64,000 bases of DNA. Source: Aureimonas ureilytica DSM 18598 = NBRC 106430 (lineage in GTDB: Bacteria; Pseudomonadota; Alphaproteobacteria; Rhizobiales; Rhizobiaceae). A program made the translations under genes and the position numbers. Shown one piece after another: positions 54,110-63,800 of the stretch; the stretch's first letter is position 1; each line of letters starts with the position of its first letter. The notes under the pieces were generated by a model. It did no database searches and was not told where the DNA came from. It saw only the letters and a list, made by a program, of their open reading frames with translations. The stretch is taken from positions 601,551 through 665,550 of the forward strand of contig NZ_ARQE01000001.1 in assembly GCF_000382705.1 (NCBI RefSeq), in the 5' to 3' direction.

Positions 54110-57100
54110 ATGAGCGACTCGAAATCCGGCGACGACAAGACGCTGAGCGTCACCCCGAAGAAGACCCTGAGCCTGAAGCCCAGCGGCACGGGCGCGCCGT
54201 CCACCGTTCGGCAGAGCTTCTCGCATGGGCGCACGAACAACGTCGTCGTGGAAACCAAGAAGCGCAAGTTCTCCAAGCCCGAGGACGCGGCCAAGGCCGC
54301 GACGCCCGCGCCGAGCACCGCATCCGCTGGCGCGCCGCGCCCGACGCTGACGCCCGCCCAGCAGGCGGCGCTCGCCCGCGCGGCTGAGAACCCGCAGGCG
54401 CCGGTTCCGCCCGATCGCCCCGTCGCGGCCGCTCCCGCCGCCGAGCCCGTTGCCGCGCCGGTCGCCGCTGCCGCTCCGGAGGCTCCGGCCGCCGCTGCTC
54501 CCGCGCCGGCCGCAGCTGCGGCCGAGGCGCCGGCTCCCGCCGCGCCCGTGGCGGAAGCCGCACCCGCTGCCGCTCCCAAGGTCGAGGCGCCCGCCAGCGC
54601 GCCCGCCGCTCCTGTTTCCGAACCGGCGGCCGCTGCCGCCGCTCCGGCGCCGGCCGTCACGCCGGACGCCTCTGCCCCCGTTTCCGTGACCGAACCCCCA
54701 CGAGCCGACACCCTGAAGCCGACCGCCCCCGAATCCGCCAAGCCCGTCCAGGCGTCCGCCGCCACGACGGCCGCCCCCGCCGCCACCGGCGCCGCCCGCC
54801 CCGCCACGGGTGCGCCGCAGCGCCCCGGCGCCCCGGCCGGCCGCACCGACGGCCATCGCCCCGCCGGCGCCCCGGGCGCCCGTCCGGGTGCGCCCGCCGG
54901 CGCCCGCCCCGGCTCGGCCGGCGGCAACTACAACAATGCTTCGCGCACGGGCTCCGGCCCGGGCCAGCGTCCGGGTCAGCCCGGCCGCCCCGGCCAGCCG
55001 CCGCAGGGCAACCGTCCGGGTGCGCCCGCGCAGAACGCCGCGCCCGGCGCGCGCCAGCCGCGCGGCGCGGTCCTGTCGGACCTGTCCTCGAAGGAAATGG
55101 ACGCGCGTCGCCGCGCCCTGATCCTCGCACAGCAGCGCGAGGTCGAGGACCGTCGCCTGTTCCAGCTCGAGGAAGCACGCCGCATCGCCGAAGACGAGCG
55201 TCGCCGCGCCGAGCGTGAGGAATCCGAGCGCCGTCAGGCCGAGGAAGCCGCGCGCGTCGAGATGGAAGCCGCGGCCCGCAAGAAGGCCGAGGAAGACGCC
55301 GCTCGCCGCGCCGCCGCCCGGCCGCAGACGACGGGCCGCGCCAAGCCGGCCGACGTCATCCCCGGCCCGCCGCCGGTGGACGACGGTCTGGGCCTGCGCC
55401 CGGCCGGTCGCACCGACCTCACCAAGAAGACCCGTGCGGACGACGAGGACGATCGTCGCGGCCCCGCCGGCGCGCGTCGCGGACCTCCGGGTCGCACGCC
55501 CGTCGTGGAAGCGCCCAAGCCGACGCGTTCGCGCACTGGCGACGACCGTCGCGGCGCCGGCCGCGTCAATGTCGAGCGCGCCCTGTCGGACGACGACGCG
55601 CGCGGCCGTTCGCTCTCCTCGATGCGTCGCCGTCAGGAGAAGTTCAAGCGTTCGCAGCAGAACCAAGCCCGTGAGAAGATTTCGCGCGAAGTGATCATTC
55701 CCGAGACCATCACCATCCAGGAACTCGCCAACCGCATGTCCGAGCGGGCGGTGGACGTCATCAAGTATCTGATGGCGCAGGGTCAGATGATGAAGCCCGG
55801 CGACGTGATCGACGCCGATCTGGCTGAGATCATCGCGACCGAGTTCGGCCACACGCCCCGCCGCGTGGCGGAGTCGGACGTCGAGACCGGCATTTTCGAC
55901 GTCGCCAGCAACCCCGAGAAGCTGGTGTCGCGTCCCCCGGTCGTCACGATCATGGGTCACGTCGACCACGGCAAGACCTCGCTGCTCGACGCGATCCGCA
56001 AGACCAGCGTCGTGTCCGGCGAGGCCGGCGGCATCACGCAGCATATCGGCGCCTATCAGGTCGAGCGGGACGGTCACCTGATCTCCTTCATCGACACGCC
56101 GGGCCACGAAGCCTTCACGGCGATGCGCGCCCGCGGCGCCCAGGCGACCGACATCGCGATCCTCGTGGTGGCGGCCGACGACAGCGTCATGCCGCAGACG
56201 ATCGAGTCCATCAGCCACGCCAAGGCGGCCGGTGTTCCGATCATCGTGGCGATCAACAAGATCGACAAGCCGGGCGCCGACCCGCAGAAGGTGCGCACGA
56301 ACCTCCTCCAGCATGAGGTGTTCGTGGAAACCATGGGCGGTGAAGTGCTCGACGTCGAAGTGTCCGCCAAGGCCGGCACCAATCTCGACAAGCTGCTCGA
56401 GGCGATCATCCTTCAGGCCGAAATCCTCGACCTCAAGGCCGATCCGGACCGCACCGCCGAAGGCGTCGTCATCGAAGCGCAGCTCGATCGTGGCCGTGGC
56501 CCGGTCGCGACCGCGCTGGTCCAGGCCGGCACGCTGCGCCAGGGCGACATCGTGGTGGCCGGCGACCAGTGGGGCCGCGTGCGCGCCCTGGTCGACGACA
56601 AGGGCCGCCAGCTGAAGACGGCGGGTCCCTCGACCCCGGTCGAGATCCTGGGCATGCAGGGCACGCCGCTCGCCGGCGACCGCTTCGCCGTGGTCAAGGA
56701 CGAGGCGCAGGCCCGCGAGATCACCGAGTACCGCCAGCGTCTGACGCGCGACAAGGCCGTGGCCAAGTCGGCCGGCCAGCGCGGCTCGCTCGAGCAGATG
56801 ATGATGACGCTGCAGGACACGGGTCTGAAGACCTTCCCGCTGCTCATCAAGGGCGACGTGCAGGGTTCGGTCGAGGCCATCAACGTGGCGCTCGAGAAGC
56901 TCGGCACGGACGAGGTGCAGGCGCGCATCGTCCATTCGGGCGCCGGTGCCATCACCGAGTCCGACGTGCAGCTCGCCGCGACCTCCAAGGCCGCCATCAT
57001 CGGCTTCAACGTCCGCGCCAACGCGCAGGCCCGTCAGGCCGCCGAGCGCGAGGGCATCGAGATCCGCTACTACAACATCATCTACGACCTGGTGGATGAC

Positions 57101-57439
57101 GTGAAGCAGGCGATGTCGGGCCTTCTCTCGCCGGAGCGCCGCGAGACGTTCCTCGGCAATGCCGAAATCCTCGAGGTCTTCCAGATCACGAAGGTCGGCA
57201 AGGTCGCGGGCTGCCGCGTCACGGAAGGCAAGGTCGAGCGTGGTGCGGGCGTCCGCCTCATCCGCGACGGCGTGGTCATCCACGAAGGCACGCTCAAGAC
57301 GCTCAAGCGCTTCAAGGACGAAGTCGCCGAAGTGCCGGGCGGTCAGGAATGCGGTATGGCGTTCCAGAACTACGACGATATCCGCGTCGGCGATATCATC
57401 GAAAACTTCCGCGTGGAGCACATCGCCCGCTCGCTCTGA
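54110..57439 (+). CDS. infB: Translation initiation factor IF-2
   Basis: The 1109-residue protein is long for IF-2. Residues roughly 50-325 are an Ala/Pro-rich stretch followed by a Gly/Pro/Arg/Gln-rich stretch. A charged coiled coil follows (about 327-404, ending [15 protein letters not shown]), then the IF2_N module ([21 protein letters not shown]), the G-domain ([15 protein letters not shown] about 615, [14 protein letters not shown]) and domains II-IV. The C-terminus ([17 protein letters not shown]) is complete. It positions initiator tRNA on the 30S subunit. Confidence 0.97.
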   Translation: MSDSKSGDDKTLSVTPKKTLSLKPSGTGAPSTVRQSFSHGRTNNVVVETKKRKFSKPEDAAKAATPAPSTASAGAPRPTLTPAQQAALARAAENPQAPVPPDRPVAAAPAAEPVAAPVAAAAPEAPAAAAPAPAAAAAEAPAPAAPVAEAAPAAAPKVEAPASAPAAPVSEPAAAAAAPAPAVTPDASAPVSVTEPPRADTLKPTAPESAKPVQASAATTAAPAATGAARPATGAPQRPGAPAGRTDGHRPAGAPGARPGAPAGARPGSAGGNYNNASRTGSGPGQRPGQPGRPGQPPQGNRPGAPAQNAAPGARQPRGAVLSDLSSKEMDARRRALILAQQREVEDRRLFQLEEARRIAEDERRRAEREESERRQAEEAARVEMEAAARKKAEEDAARRAAARPQTTGRAKPADVIPGPPPVDDGLGLRPAGRTDLTKKTRADDEDDRRGPAGARRGPPGRTPVVEAPKPTRSRTGDDRRGAGRVNVERALSDDDARGRSLSSMRRRQEKFKRSQQNQAREKISREVIIPETITIQELANRMSERAVDVIKYLMAQGQMMKPGDVIDADLAEIIATEFGHTPRRVAESDVETGIFDVASNPEKLVSRPPVVTIMGHVDHGKTSLLDAIRKTSVVSGEAGGITQHIGAYQVERDGHLISFIDTPGHEAFTAMRARGAQATDIAILVVAADDSVMPQTIESISHAKAAGVPIIVAINKIDKPGADPQKVRTNLLQHEVFVETMGGEVLDVEVSAKAGTNLDKLLEAIILQAEILDLKADPDRTAEGVVIEAQLDRGRGPVATALVQAGTLRQGDIVVAGDQWGRVRALVDDKGRQLKTAGPSTPVEILGMQGTPLAGDRFAVVKDEAQAREITEYRQRLTRDKAVAKSAGQRGSLEQMMMTLQDTGLKTFPLLIKGDVQGSVEAINVALEKLGTDEVQARIVHSGAGAITESDVQLAATSKAAIIGFNVRANAQARQAAEREGIEIRYYNIIYDLVDDVKQAMSGLLSPERRETFLGNAEILEVFQITKVGKVAGCRVTEGKVERGAGVRLIRDGVVIHEGTLKTLKRFKDEVAEVPGGQECGMAFQNYDDIRVGDIIENFRVEHIARSL

Positions 57440-57454
57440 GGCGAGGGCGACAAG

Positions 57455-57474
57455 GGGGCCGGTTCGCCGGCCCC
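57455..57474 (+). terminator. Hairpin after infB, partial terminator
   Basis: GGGGCCGG pairs with CCGGCCCC around a TTCG tetraloop 15 bp after the infB stop. It is very stable but has no T-run. It may protect the infB 3' end or lower readthrough to rbfA. Confidence 0.5.
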
Positions 57475-57587
57475 GTCTCCCGACGGATCGGCCGCATCCC
57501 GCTCAAGGTGCGCGGCGCGATCGTGAGGGACCGATACGGAAACGGGCGCGCCCAAGCGCGGCCACAGTTTCCGGCGAAGACTGACAG

Positions 57588-57609
57588 GGCCCGGCGGCGA
57601 CGCCGGGCC
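57588..57609 (+). terminator. Second hairpin between infB and rbfA
   Basis: GGCCCGGCG pairs with CGCCGGGCC around a GCGA tetraloop and is followed by the T/C-rich GTTCTCTTCG. Together with the first hairpin, it makes the 312-bp infB-rbfA gap likely to uncouple rbfA and truB from the upstream operon. No other gene is evident in the gap. Confidence 0.5.
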
Positions 57610-57751
57610 GTTCTCTTCGTGTGTGGATCGAAACGACCTCGCTTCCCTTCGAGAAGACGAGGACGTCGCTGAGCTCGACATTTCTCCGTTCGAACCGGTG
57701 CGGTCGCTCCCCTTGGGCGCGGCCGACGGCGCAGCGTTGCAAGAGGCAAAC

Positions 57752-58180
57752 ATGGCCAAACAAGCCAACACCCCCAAGGGGCCGTCGCAGCGTCAGCTGT
57801 CGGTCGGCGAAAAGGTCCGCCACGCGCTGACCGAAGCGCTCCAGCGCGGCGACCTGCGCGATCCGCTCCTCGAGCGCGCGGTCGTCACCGTGTCGGAAGT
57901 GCGCATGTCGCCCGACCTGAAACTCGCCACCGCCTACATCACGGTGCTCGGCCAGAGCGAGTTGCAGCCCTTCGTGAATGCTCTCAACGCGCACGCGAAA
58001 TATCTGAGGGGGCGGCTTTCGCCGGCCCTTCGGCAGATGAAGTACATGCCCGAGGTCCGCTTCCGCAAGGATGACAGCTTCGACAACTACGCCCGGATCG
58101 ACGCGCTCCTGCGCTCGCCCGACGTGTTGCGCGATCTGGAGGAGACCGAGGGCGACGACGACAACAAGGAAGAACGCTGA
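57752..58180 (+). CDS. rbfA: 30S ribosome-binding factor RbfA
   Basis: The 142-residue protein has the KH-like fold: [76 protein letters not shown]. It binds immature 30S subunits and helps 16S processing. ATG 57752 follows AAGAGG. The frame is open upstream to a GTG at 57623, but that extension lacks a site and is outside the family. It shares one base with truB (TGATG). Confidence 0.95.
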   Translation: MAKQANTPKGPSQRQLSVGEKVRHALTEALQRGDLRDPLLERAVVTVSEVRMSPDLKLATAYITVLGQSELQPFVNALNAHAKYLRGRLSPALRQMKYMPEVRFRKDDSFDNYARIDALLRSPDVLRDLEETEGDDDNKEER

Positions 58181-59163
58181 TGGCACGGCGCGGCAAGAAG
58201 CCGAAGGGGCGCCCGATTTCGGGCTGGGTGATCTTCGACAAGCCGGTGGGCATGGGCTCCACCGAGGCGGTCGCCAAGATCAAGTGGCTGTATTTCGCGC
58301 AGAAGGCGGGCCATGCCGGCACGCTTGATCCGCTGGCGTCCGGCATGCTGCCGATCGCGCTCGGCGACGCGACCAAGACCGTTCCCTTCGTCATGGACGG
58401 GCGCAAGACCTATCGCTTCGCGGTGAGCTGGGGCGCGGAAACCACGACCGACGACACCGAAGGCCCGGTGACGCGCTCCTCGGACCTGCGCCCGACGCGG
58501 GCCGAGGTCGAGGCGCAGCTTCCCGCCTTCGTCGGCGAGATCTCGCAGGTTCCCCCCGCCTTCTCCGCGATCAAGATCGACGGCGAGCGCGCCTATGATC
58601 TCGCTCGCGCCGGCGAGACCGTGGAGATCGCGGCCCGTACCGTGACGGTCCACAAGCTCGAGATCGTCTCGATGGACGAGGGCGTCACCGTGTTCGAGGC
58701 CGATTGCGGCAAGGGCACCTATGTGCGCTCCATCGCTCGCGATCTCGGCCGCGCGCTCGGCTGTTTCGGCCATGTCACGGAGCTTCGCCGCATTCGCGTC
58801 GGCGCGTTCGACGAGGACGATCTGATCACGCTGGACGACCTGATGGACGCGGCGGAAGAAGGGCTCGAAGAGCTCGATCAGGAAGCGATCGACGCGGGCG
58901 CGCGTCCGCGCGTCGTGCGTTTCGAGGCGCTGGACGAATTCGTTCTGGATGCCGCGACCGCTCTGTCCGACCTCTACGAGGTCGCGCTCAGCGACGATCA
59001 GGCGGGCCGCGTCCTGTCGGGCAATCCGGTGCTCCTGCGCGGGCGCGACGCGCCGGCCTTCTGCGAGGAAGCCTATGCGACCGGCCATGGCCGCCTCGTC
59101 GCGCTCGGCTCGATCGATCAGGGCGCGTTCCACCCCAAGCGCGTCTTCGGCGGGCGGGGCTGA
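58180..59163 (+). CDS. truB: tRNA pseudouridine(55) synthase TruB
   Basis: The 327-residue enzyme makes pseudouridine 55 of the T-arm. It has the catalytic aspartate D50 in [19 protein letters not shown] and [17 protein letters not shown]. Other conserved blocks are [23 protein letters not shown] and [16 protein letters not shown], and a C-terminal PUA-like segment follows. Its start overlaps the rbfA stop. In most alphaproteobacteria rpsO and pnp follow; here a strong terminator follows. Confidence 0.96.
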   Translation: MARRGKKPKGRPISGWVIFDKPVGMGSTEAVAKIKWLYFAQKAGHAGTLDPLASGMLPIALGDATKTVPFVMDGRKTYRFAVSWGAETTTDDTEGPVTRSSDLRPTRAEVEAQLPAFVGEISQVPPAFSAIKIDGERAYDLARAGETVEIAARTVTVHKLEIVSMDEGVTVFEADCGKGTYVRSIARDLGRALGCFGHVTELRRIRVGAFDEDDLITLDDLMDAAEEGLEELDQEAIDAGARPRVVRFEALDEFVLDAATALSDLYEVALSDDQAGRVLSGNPVLLRGRDAPAFCEEAYATGHGRLVALGSIDQGAFHPKRVFGGRG

Positions 59164-59247
59164 TCCGCCATCGCGGCATCACGCCCATGTGAAGGCGGCT
59201 GCCGCCTTCCGGGACCGGTGCCTTGCCGAACACGGAAACCTTATCGA

Positions 59248-59279
59248 GCCCGGCCGCTTTAGGAAGCGGTCGGGCTTTT
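59248..59279 (+). terminator. Strong intrinsic terminator after truB
   Basis: A 12-bp stem (GCCCGGCCGCTT with AAGCGGTCGGGC, one wobble) has a TAGG loop and four Ts. It ends the rimP-to-truB transcription unit 85 bp after truB. An additional GAAGGCGG/CCGCCTTC hairpin lies at 59191-59209. Confidence 0.88.
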
Positions 59280-59310
59280 CCTGTTCGGCGCAGCGTGAGG
59301 GACGTGAGCC

Positions 59311-60246
59311 ATGAGGATCGACGCCGAGGCCGAGGCTGTGCTGCGCGAGGTCGAGGCCTCCTCGAAGGGGCGCCCCGCGCCGCGCAACGCCGCCGAAACG
59401 CTGGCGCAGGCCCGCTCCGACACGGCCTCGCTCAAGCGCTTCTCGGCCCCGCCGCCGAGTTCGGTTCGCACGGAAAGCGGCGAGGCGCCGGGGCGAGGCG
59501 GGCATTCGATCCCCTTGCGCCTTTACCGTGCGCCGGATGCCAGACACGTCCTTCTCTGGCTGCATGGCGGAGGCGCGATCGCCGGCTCGCTCGACACGCA
59601 CGAAGCGCCGCTCATGGCGCTCGCCGAGCGCACCGGTCGCGTCGTCGTCTCGGTCGGCTACCGTCTGGCGCCGGAAGCGCGCTACCCGGCGCAGCACGAG
59701 GATTGTCTGGAGGCCGCCCGCTTCGTGGCGGGCACTCTCGTCGCGAGCGGCGAGACGTGGGCGATCGGCGGCGACTCGATCGGCGGGCTCTACGCCACCG
59801 CAACGGCTCGGCGCCTGCGCGACGAAGGCTTCGCCGCGCCGCCCGAAGCGCAGGTGCTTCTCTATCCCAACACGGATCTGCGCGATCACAGGACCTATCC
59901 CTCGCTCACCGAAAACGAGGGACGGATCATGACGCGCCGCTCGCTCGGCTACGAGGCGGACCAGTCCGTGCCGCGCCACGCCGACCGGATTTCCCCAGAC
60001 GCCTCGCCCGTTCTGGCCGCCGATCTCGCCGGCCTGCCGCGCTGCTTTCTCGCCACCTGCGAGGCCGATCCGCTGCGCGACGAAGGCGAGGCCTATGTCG
60101 CGCGGCTGCGCGAGGCCGGTGTCGCGCTGGACCATCGCCGCTATGACGGGATGATCCATGCCTTTCTCCAGATGAACGGACGCATCGCCCGGGCCGATGC
60201 TTTGATGGACGACATCGCCGCGTTTCTGCGCCCCGGTGCGAGGTGA
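59311..60246 (+). CDS. Alpha/beta hydrolase, HSL family
   Basis: The 311-residue esterase-like protein has the oxyanion-hole motif LLWLHGGGAIAGSLDTH, the nucleophile elbow GGDSIGGLYATA, an acidic residue in EADPLRDEGEAY and a histidine in DGMIHAFLQM. These are the features of hormone-sensitive-lipase-type hydrolases (fold 3). It acts on short-chain esters, with no predictable substrate. It follows the terminator of the rimP-truB operon, a place usually held by rpsO. GAGGGACGTGAGCC precedes the ATG. Confidence 0.9.
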   Translation: MRIDAEAEAVLREVEASSKGRPAPRNAAETLAQARSDTASLKRFSAPPPSSVRTESGEAPGRGGHSIPLRLYRAPDARHVLLWLHGGGAIAGSLDTHEAPLMALAERTGRVVVSVGYRLAPEARYPAQHEDCLEAARFVAGTLVASGETWAIGGDSIGGLYATATARRLRDEGFAAPPEAQVLLYPNTDLRDHRTYPSLTENEGRIMTRRSLGYEADQSVPRHADRISPDASPVLAADLAGLPRCFLATCEADPLRDEGEAYVARLREAGVALDHRRYDGMIHAFLQMNGRIARADALMDDIAAFLRPGAR

Positions 60247-60668
60247 TGCGCCGGCCCCGCGCCGCGCCGCCCGCCCGATTCATCTCCATGCGCCGGCCGC
60301 TCGGCCGGGTTCTCGAAGGGGCGGTCGGCGCCAGCGCGTTCCACTTCGCGCGCGACCTCCCCGCCGCCCGGACGGTCGATACCGAGCGCGCGCCGGCGCT
60401 GCGCTGCCCTCCTGTCCCGCATGGACTCCTCCCGTCCCACCAAGCGGTCGATCGGCGCGCTTGGGCGCTCCCGGCGGATGGTGGATTCGGCGGCGCGCGG
60501 CGGGTGCGGGAACAGGCCGTCGCCCCTGCCGATCCGTCGATGAAGGCGCCGCGTCGAAAGCACCGGAACATCAGCCTCGGTCGCCTCTTGCCAGACCCCG
60601 ACGGGATGGTAGACCCTGTCCACCAGGGATGCTTCGAGGTCGATGGGGATGGCGGGTTCGATGCACAT
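60141..60668 (-). CDS. Hypothetical protein, tail antisense to the hydrolase
   Basis: This is a 175-residue frame starting MCIEPAIPIDLEASLVDRVY. GGGAGG sits 8 bases upstream, a good ribosome-binding site. The first 120 residues have high third-position G+C and a normal composition (VYHPVGVWQEATEADVPVLS), but no known motif was recognised. The final 35 codons lie antisense to the hydrolase end (106-bp overlap), which argues for a shorter real coding region or a false frame. The remaining sequence between the hydrolase and the kinase shows no better gene. Treat as tentative. Confidence 0.35.
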   Translation of the reverse strand: MCIEPAIPIDLEASLVDRVYHPVGVWQEATEADVPVLSTRRLHRRIGRGDGLFPHPPRAAESTIRRERPSAPIDRLVGREESMRDRRAAQRRRALGIDRPGGGEVAREVERAGADRPFENPAERPAHGDESGGRRGAGPAHHLAPGRRNAAMSSIKASARAMRPFIWRKAWIIPS

Positions 60669-60845
60669 GGCCGGAGCCTCCCGCCGTTTCCCGGGCCGTT
60701 CTCGCGCTCATGCGCCGCCCCGTTCTCTCGACCCAAGCGCGCCTTGCGGGAACACGAGGGGCGCTTGGCTCGCAAACGACTTTTCATCGCGCGAAAAGCA
60801 TTCTACGAAGCGGCATCCACGATCGGGGAGCACGGGAAGTCCGCT

Positions 60846-63800
60846 GTGATAGACGAGCCAGAGGATTCCCCGAAGACGCGGCCGGACCGCGAAGCGGAGC
60901 GGCTGGCGGCGCTGGCGGCTTACGGCATTCTCGACACGCCGCCCGAACAGGCTTTCGACGACATCGTGCTTCTGGCGCGCGCCCTGTGCCGCGCGCCGGT
61001 GGCGCTGGTCAGCCTTGTCGATCGCGACCGGCAATGGTTCAAGGCGCGCTCGGGCTTCGAGCCCTGCCAGACGCCGCTCGAACAATCCGTGTGTTCCCAC
61101 GCGCTCGGCCAGACCGATCTTCTGATCATCCCCGATCTGACGCTCGATGCGCGCACGCGCGCCAACACGCTCGTCACGGGTGAGCCGTTCCTGCGCTTCT
61201 ATGCCGGCGCGCCGCTCGTCACGCCCGCCGGCGAGGTGCTCGGCACGCTCTGCGTTCTCGACCATGTGCCCCGGCCGGACGGGCTCACCAAACCCGAAGG
61301 CGAGGCGCTGTCGGCCCTGTCGCGGCAGGTCGTCACCCAGCTGGAACTGCGTCTGGCGCTTGCCGCCCGGGACCGCGCGCTTCTGGAAAAGCGCGAAGGC
61401 GACCGCCATCACCGCATGATCCTCGACAGTGCGGTGGATCACGCGATCTTCTCGCTCGACGCCTCGGGCCGGGTGACGGCCTGGAGCCGAGGCGCCGAGG
61501 CGCTTCTCGGCTGGCGCGAGGAGGAGATGCTCGGCGTGTCCGTCGAGCGGCTGTTCTCGGCCGAAGATCAGGCGATCTGGCTTCTGGAGAGCGATCTGCC
61601 GCTGGCGCGGGCTGAGGGCCGCGCGCTCAGCGAGGGCTGGCGCCCGCGCAAGGACGGATCGCGCTTTCTGGCCTCCAGCGAGACCCGGCCGCTCGTGTCC
61701 GAAACCGGCGCGCCGATCGGCTGGCTGGTGATCCTGCGCGACCTGACGATCGAGCGGCGGCGCGAGCATCGCCTGACGATCCTCGCCGAAGCCTCCGCCG
61801 CGCTTCTCTCGGCCTCCGGCGCGGGCGACGTTCTGAAGCCCATTCTGGAGGAAGGGGCCGAGCTGATCGGCTTCGACCAGTGCTGCATGTTCGACATCGC
61901 GGCCGATGGGTGCCACCTGCATCTGACGCACGGGATCGGCCTCGATCCGCAAACGCAGGAGCAGCTCGGGCGAACGGCGATGGAATGGCCGCTCTGCGGC
62001 ATCGTCGCCGAGACGGCCGAGCCCATGGTCCTCTCGGGCCTGCTCGACAGCACCGAGCCGCGCCACGCCATCGCCCATGCCATGCGCTTCGACGGCTATG
62101 CCGGGTTCCCGATCCTCAGCCAGGGCCGTGCCAAGGGGGTGATCTCCTTCACGCGGGTCGGGCCGGGCGCGTTCGATGGCGAGACCGTGGCCTTCTTCGC
62201 CACGATCGCCCGCTTCATGTCGGCGACGCGCGAGCGCCTCGACGCCGAGGAGGACCTGCGCGCCAGCGAGCGCAAATGGCGCGAACTCTTCGAGGAACTG
62301 CAGGAAGCCTTCGTTCTCGGGCGTCTCGTTCGCAATGTCGAAGGGCGCGCCGTGGATTGGCGCTACGAGGCGGTGAACCGCGCCTGGACCACGCTGACGG
62401 GACTGTCGTCCGAGGTGGTGGTCGGGCGCACGGTGCGAGAACTCTTCCCCGATCTCGGGACGGAATGGGTGCGGGGCGCGGCGGCTTCCGTCGGCGCCAA
62501 CAAGCCGATGCGCTTCCTGCGCACGGTGGAACCCTTGAAGCGCTCCTTCGAGGGCGTGATCCAGCCGACCGGCGCCGACGGGTTCAGCGCCTTGTTCGTG
62601 GAGGTGACGGACCGCGCCAAGGCCGACGCCCGGCGCGACGCCCTCGCCATGCTCGGCGAGCGCCTGCTGCGCGGCGACGACGAAGCGACCATGCTGCACG
62701 ATGTCGCCGAAGCGATCGGCCGGGCGCTGCAGGCCTCGGCCGTCGCCTATCGAAGCGTCACGTCCGAGGGCCGCTCGGCGGGCGCCACGATGGGCTGGCG
62801 CGAGGACGGCGCGCCGATGGGCGACCTCGTGGACGGCGAGGAACTCGCCCGCCTCTGGCCGGCGCTCGGCAAGGGCCGCGTGGTGACGAAGGGCCGGGGG
62901 AGCGAAGAGCCCTCGCACTCCGCCTCTCGGCCTGCCGCGATCCACCAGCCGATTCTGGAGGGAGGCCAGCTCGTGGCGCTTCTTCAGGTGACGGCCGACA
63001 CGCCCCGGCGCTGGAGCGCGGAGGAACTCAGCTTCGTCGCGGAAGCGGCGACGCGCATCCGCGCGGCGGTGGAGCGTCGCCGCATGGAAACGCTGCTACG
63101 CGACAACGAGCGGCGCCTTCTGACGCTGGTTCAGGCCTTGCCGGTGGGCGTTCTCCTGGCCGAAGCGCGCACGGGGCGCGTGATCGCCGGCAACCGACGC
63201 ATGGACGCCATTCTCGGGCGGCCGGCCGACAGCGTCATGGCGCCCGGCGGCGACGCGCAGTTCATCGCCTTCGACGGCGAGGGGCAGTCGATCCCCGCCT
63301 CGGCCTGCCCGCTGCCGCGCATCCTGAAGGGCGAGACCGAGCGCGCCACCCTGGAAATGCATCTGGAGCGGCCGGACGGAAGCCGGATCTGGATCGAGGT
63401 CGTGGGCGAGGCGATCCGCGACGTGACGGGCCGCCTGCGCGGCGCCGTGCTCTGCGCCAGCGAGATCGAGGATCGCAAGCGGGCCGAGGCGCATCAGCGC
63501 ATCCTGGCGCGCGAGCTTTCGCACCGCTTGAAGAACACGCTGGCCGTCGTCCAGTCCATCGCCACCCAGACCCTGCGCTCCACCACCGATATCGAGACCG
63601 CGCGCGGCACCCTGTCCCAGCGCATCCAGGCCCTGTCGCACGCGCACGAGATCCTGCTCACCGGCCAGCACGATGCCGGCTCGGTGGAGGCCATCGTGGC
63701 GGGAGCGGTGCGCGTCCACGACACGGGCGGGCGCGTCGCGCTCACCGGGCCTCAGGTGCTGATCGGCCCGCGCGCCGCGCTGGCGCTGGCGCTCATCGCC

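Noticed and set aside
53714-57421. 1235-codon minus-strand open frame
   Set aside because: It is antisense to infB and ylxR and arises from GC bias in the third position; composition (Gly/Arg/Ala/His) shows no known domain.
57623-57751. N-terminal extension of RbfA starting at GTG 57623
   Set aside because: It is in frame but lacks a binding site and is outside the family; the site before ATG 57752 is better.
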